In this document: positions 60,560 through 64,000 of the stretch, piece by piece
How the letters are laid out: each line of letters begins with the position of its first letter
Position numbering within the stretch: the first letter of the stretch is position 1
From: Syngnathus acus
Lineage: Eukaryota > Chordata > Actinopteri > Syngnathiformes > Syngnathidae
Assembly: GCF_901709675.1 (NCBI RefSeq)
Contig: NC_051098.1
Location: 5,158,000-5,221,999 of the forward strand
Length of the DNA stretch: 64,000 bases
Direction of reading: 5' to 3'
Notes under the pieces: model-generated
Seen by the model: the letters and a program-made list of their open reading frames with translations, nothing else
Databases searched by the model: none
Told to the model about the DNA's origin: nothing
Made by a program: the position numbers and the translations under genes

Positions 60560-61853
60560 CCTTTGTCTGGACATACAGTACTGTCTAGTTCTGAAACCGC
60601 TTTCAACCCATGTCCTGCCCTGGTACAAAAAAAATGTCACCCTTTAAAGCTGTGTGTATGTGCTGACAGGTGTCATTAATCCACCTCCATGTTCATCTCC
60701 TTTGACTCAATCATGACTAATATAGGATGCAGGGGTGTTATATTGTTGGCAATGATGCACATCAAATAGGCCGTGGTTTCGCAACATTTCGCCGATTAAG
60801 CCAGAGTGTGGGTGGGCCAACGTGTTAAATCATTTAAAAATATTGCTACAGAGCGCGGAGGAAATTCATATTCAGAAGATTGTAAAGTCAGCCCACATGA
60901 TCTATCACACATATGCTACCTGGTATGCTATTTCCTGTGTATTTCTAAATCGACAGTACAAAAAGTCTAAATTAATATCATACTAAGGCCACATTTTGAG
61001 ATTTTTGTAAGAATTTTGTAAAAATATTAAAATATAGAAATATTATTTTAAATCATTATGGAATGGTATTTTTCACATTTTTAGCTAGAAGGTGTAGATT
61101 CTACACTGTAGAACATGAGCTATGCCAATATGCACAAAGTACTTTTTTGGAGTCAAAATGTTAAATGAATTGAAAATAGCAAGTATTTGTTTTATTAAAC
61201 TCACACAACTTCTTACAATCTTGTGTGAGTTCAGCACACACACACACAACACGCACCCTCACACAAAAATCACAAAATATACAAATTCACTCAGACAAGG
61301 CATAAATAATTTGGGCCAAAAATCTGACCACTAACTTGACCACTTGTATTTTCTCATCCCCACCCAGCAACCACATATGCTGCAAAAACAGGAAATGCGG
61401 AGGATGTGAGTGCTGTTGTCATGGATACATGTTATTGATCTAGTGTCGGTAAAGGGTGATATTTTCTGCAATGATCATATTTCCCATAGTAAATAACATT
61501 GAATGAAAAAAACTTTGCCGTTGCCATAACAAATCACTCCTGAGTTCTAAATAAAATTTGATGTTTGAGCTTCAAAACCATCTATTTTTTTAATGGCAAC
61601 AAGGATTAAAGGCCAATTTCCTGCCATAAGCTTGACCTTTAATTGTCCTTTCCTGCCACTGCTGTATGATCTCTGCTGGAAACAAGAGCCCCAATGCCCC
61701 CCTAAGCGACTTCGTTTTATTTACTGACACCTCTGAAGACAAAAAACATTTCACGTTTTTCAAAATGAGACTTATTTTCAGGGCTGCATTTTTAATTGTA
61801 ATGTCGGTAATTGTCGCCATGACTCTAACTATAAGTTTTCAAATATTAAATAG

Positions 61854-62615
61854 TAGGGGTGTAACGATTCATCGATACACATCGATTAATCGATATAATG
61901 CTCTACGATTTATTGGCATCGATGCTAAACGTAAACATCGATTTATATCGCCGTGTTTGACCTCGGACATTAGACGCGACTTTATTTTGAAATCCAGTTC
62001 ATTGTTGCTTGCTTCCTCTTTCCGGGACCAGTACGCGGCGTGTTGTGTTGTGAGCAGAGCAGGCACGTGAAAGGGGAGCCGACAACTACGCAGCTCCTGG
62101 GCTGGTGCTATGGCTAGTGTCCAAGAAGACGAGGAAATTCGCTCCCCTTTGGGCTTCAAGTCATTCATTGGAAGCACTTTGGATTCCAAAGAAAAGATGG
62201 CTCAACGGACAATTAAATTATTGTAAATAATAGTTCAGTAATGCACTTTAAAGTTAATTGTATTACAAAAAAGAAAGAATATTCATTTTTCTTTACTTAT
62301 ATGAGAAAAAATATAGGAATTTGATAAAGTTCAGTGTTAAATAAGCACTTTGTATACTACAATACTCTTGTAATTTCCTAAATAAAGAGTTTGCAGTACC
62401 TTGTTGATTTTGCGTATGAATTGTTATAAATCAGGATATTGTTCTATATTTTTTATTTAAAAAAAATAAAATAAAAATATCGATCGTGGAGCACTATATC
62501 GTGATGTATCGTGAATGAATCACAGCAGGCTTTAAGATATCGGCAAATATCGTATCGAGGTTCTTTGTATCGATATGATATCGTATCGTGACAAAATCCG
62601 CGATTTACACCCCTA
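61854..62615. mobile_element. Non-autonomous hAT DNA transposon with perfect 8-bp target duplication
   Basis: Ends TAGGGGTGTAACGATTCATC and ...GCGATTTACACCCCTA, flanked on both sides by TTAAATAG (61846-61853 and 62616-62623). The subterminal regions are full of ATCGAT/ATATCG motifs. The length is 762 bp. It carries a broken N-terminal transposase fragment on the plus strand and a large deletion of the rest. Confidence 0.93.
62110..62225 (+). pseudogene. Frameshifted hAT transposase N-terminal scrap
   Basis: ATG at 62110 opens MASVQEDEEIRSPLGFKSFI and a stop follows soon. One base over, the same DNA reads WKHFGFQ, the usual motif at this place in hAT transposases. A frameshift therefore breaks the frame within the motif, and nothing of the catalytic domain remains. 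Confidence 0.6.
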
Positions 62616-62645
62616 TTAAATAGCCTTTAAACATTTGTGGGAATA

Positions 62646-62974
62646 CAGTAATCCCCCGTTTATCGTGGATAATTGGTTCCAAAAACCACCCGCGATAAGT
62701 GAAATCCGTGAAGTACGGTCACCAACAAGAAGTACTGGGCAGGCTAACGAGTTAGCGGAAAGATGATTCGCGATCGTGCTAACACGCGAAAACGGACTTC
62801 TAAAGGAATGTAAATGAACATTTGGAGCAATACTACATTGTCCTAAGGGTTAGACATGTTTCCTCAATTTAGAAGTTTTATTTTGACTTTTAAATGTTTT
62901 TTTAATTTGGAAAAAAAAATCCGCGATGTAGTGAAGCCGCGATAAACGAAACACGAAGTAGCGAGGGATCACTG
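62646..62974. mobile_element. pogo/Tigger-like MITE with TA target sites
   Basis: Starts CAGTAATCCCCCGTTTATCG and ends AGTAGCGAGGGATCACTG, bordered by TA on both sides (62644-62645, 62975-62976). The CAGT...TCCC.CG ends with nearby CGCGATAA motifs are typical of Tc1/mariner elements of the pogo/Tigger group. The length is 329 bp with no ORF. It lies only 22 bp from the neighbouring hAT duplication. Confidence 0.8.
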
Positions 62975-63239
62975 TAGTTGAAATATCCCATGTGCAAACA
63001 TTTCCATAATCAAGGTCAGATTACAGCTCTACTTTTTAATCATATTGCATAGAAAATTAAAGCTATTTTAGCTTCTAAGCTAAAAGGAATGTGGATCATT
63101 ATCAGGCTTGCGCAAATCTTGCTACTGAGCTGATCATTTTAATCAAGTATGTTGGAGCAGGGAAACATTTTGGAACTAATCACCTACTACTAAGGAAAAT
63201 GGGTCTAACAATCTTTATACGCTGAGGTGATGTCAGATG

Positions 63240-63689
63240 AGCGCACACCTCCGACCAGCCTCCCGCTCTTTACACGCCTCCATCGATTATTTATGAGTGG
63301 ATTGGTCCGGTCTGGCTGAGCTGAGCAGAGCTGGGTGCTCGCTGCTTGCGTCTCTCATTATACACACCCAAGGGGGACGGCTCTGACACACGCACACACG
63401 CATCATCAACCTGTGCTCATCTCTTGCTTACATCACCCATGCAGTAGAAGATGAGCACGCATGCTTGCTGAAGTGCACTTCGTCGCCTTTACTGAGAGTG
63501 TGCAGTGTGCAGTCACAGTGTGACGAGGTGCTCACTTTGACTCAGACTCAAGACTGAAAGATTTTTTTTGGAGTGTTTTTATTTTAGGAGGTGAAGAATC
63601 AGATGATGCGAGTGAAAAGCAGATAAAAAGGTGATCTCAAGTTGTTCCTTGCATCAAAGCGACTGAGCCGGCCGGACGCATCGCTTCGC
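63240..63689 (+). promoter_or_regulatory. Putative internal promoter / 5'UTR of the arhgef17 short form
   Basis: GC content rises, with an inverted CCAAT (ATTGG at 63301) and repeated GAGCTGAGCAGAGCTGGG-like sequence. An in-frame TAA precedes the downstream ATG within about 75 nt, so translation starts inside this exon. No TATA box with clear spacing was identified. Confidence 0.35.
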
Positions 63690-63896
63690 ATGCTGCAGAT
63701 GGTTCGAACCCTAGCCCAGTTCGGCATCGCACTGGAGGAAATGAACGAAGAGAATCTAGTAGATGAGGGAGGCGGAGGAGAGAGGGATGCTGGAGGAGAG
63801 GAACTCATGGACAGAACTGATGCTTTGGATCATTTCAGAAACAATAATGGCAATTTGAACGGACATTGTGCGGCAAGGCACCACTCTAACGGAGAG
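63690..63896 (+). CDS. arhgef17: Candidate alternative first coding exon of arhgef17
   Basis: The ATG opens 69 codons without a stop: MLQMVRTLAQFGIALEEMNE, then an acidic/glycine-rich part (EGGGGERDAGGEEL), and ends HHSNGE before the donor GTACAC at 63897. The exon closes in phase 0, the phase of the large first exon's donor at 46469, so both could join the same exon 2. An upstream in-frame stop supports a true start. The N-terminal dozen residues look helical; the rest is low complexity. It would give a RhoGEF lacking the 1652-residue N-terminal region. It could instead begin an unrelated nested gene, since the partner exon is outside the window. Confidence 0.5.
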
Positions 63897-64000
63897 GTAC
63901 ACTCTCACTTTTCTTCTTGTCCAATTGAACTCCATCAAGCTGGTCTGTCGTTATTCTTTTTATCCTCTTTATGTGTCCCTTGCTCTGAGGGATGTTGTTT

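Larger units (their letters stand above)
46470..63239 (+). other. arhgef17: arhgef17 intron 1
   Basis: At least 17 kb. The phase-0 donor at 46470 has no partner exon with a DH-domain start (expected DMRKHV-like sequence) in the window. The intron holds microsatellites, tandem duplications, a LINE 3' end, a hAT and a pogo-like element, and two candidate alternative first exons (listed separately). The ORFs at 48704-49096, 50518-50778 and 61666-62070 show no recognised domain. Confidence 0.7.

Noticed and set aside
46470-64000. Search for arhgef17 exon 2 (DH-domain start)
   Set aside because: No DMRKHV-like sequence in any + frame of the listed ORFs or in the stretches read by eye. Exon 2 is presumed to lie right of the window.

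Overview
This window reads as nuclear DNA of a teleost fish. It has vertebrate genes split by short, AT-rich GT-AG introns, long CA/CT/GAA microsatellites, hAT and pogo/Tigger-type DNA transposons and other repeat families typical of fish, and a Pol III tRNA array. Seven protein genes were recognised from memory of their vertebrate relatives and one further gene by its domains. Exon borders were placed by hand from splice sites, reading phase and similarity. The conserved gene order points to the equivalent of human chromosome 11q.

Layout, left to right. 1-3025 (-): the 5' part of cwf19l2, with a non-autonomous hAT element in intron 2; the gene runs off the left edge. 3694-5593 (-): a THAP-domain gene that ends in a piece of P-element-type transposase. 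6316-11208 (-): complete alkbh8 in 12 coding exons. 11209-15384: intergenic, then a TATA/MEF2-like site. 15385-15480 (+): sarcolipin (sln), facing kbtbd3 tail to tail. 16147-18995 (-): complete kbtbd3 in 9 coding exons. 20590-29854 (+): fam168a, with a GC-rich 5' exon, a 5-kb first intron and five coding exons, followed by a probable 3'UTR intron and a long AT-rich 3' flank. 35348-36749 (-): eight tandem tRNA-Ala(AGC) genes. 36837-37009 (+): a promoter with three CCAAT boxes and a 5' exon, probably for p2ry6. 38756-39964 (+): p2ry6 in two coding exons. 41514-46469 (+): the 4956-nt first coding exon of arhgef17. The rest of the window is arhgef17 intron 1. It holds microsatellites, two DNA transposons lying side by side, and near the right edge a strong candidate alternative first exon (63690-63896) in the phase needed to join arhgef17 exon 2.

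The genes do not form one pathway. CWF19L2 acts in spliceosome and lariat turnover. ALKBH8 modifies the wobble base of tRNAs. Sarcolipin regulates the SERCA calcium pump in muscle. KBTBD3 is a BTB-Kelch protein, P2RY6 a nucleotide GPCR and ARHGEF17 a RhoGEF. In human, cwf19l2/alkbh8/sln/kbtbd3 lie at 11q22 and fam168a/p2ry6/arhgef17 at 11q13, so the kbtbd3-fam168a interval marks an ancestral junction or a rearrangement.

The observations most worth following up are the in-frame upstream exon of fam168a, the alternative first exon of arhgef17, the P-element-derived THAP gene with its apparent frame problem, the tRNA-Ala array with one damaged copy, and a 19-bp perfect inverted repeat beside a 5' splice site of cwf19l2. 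No operon-like or CRISPR-like system is present.
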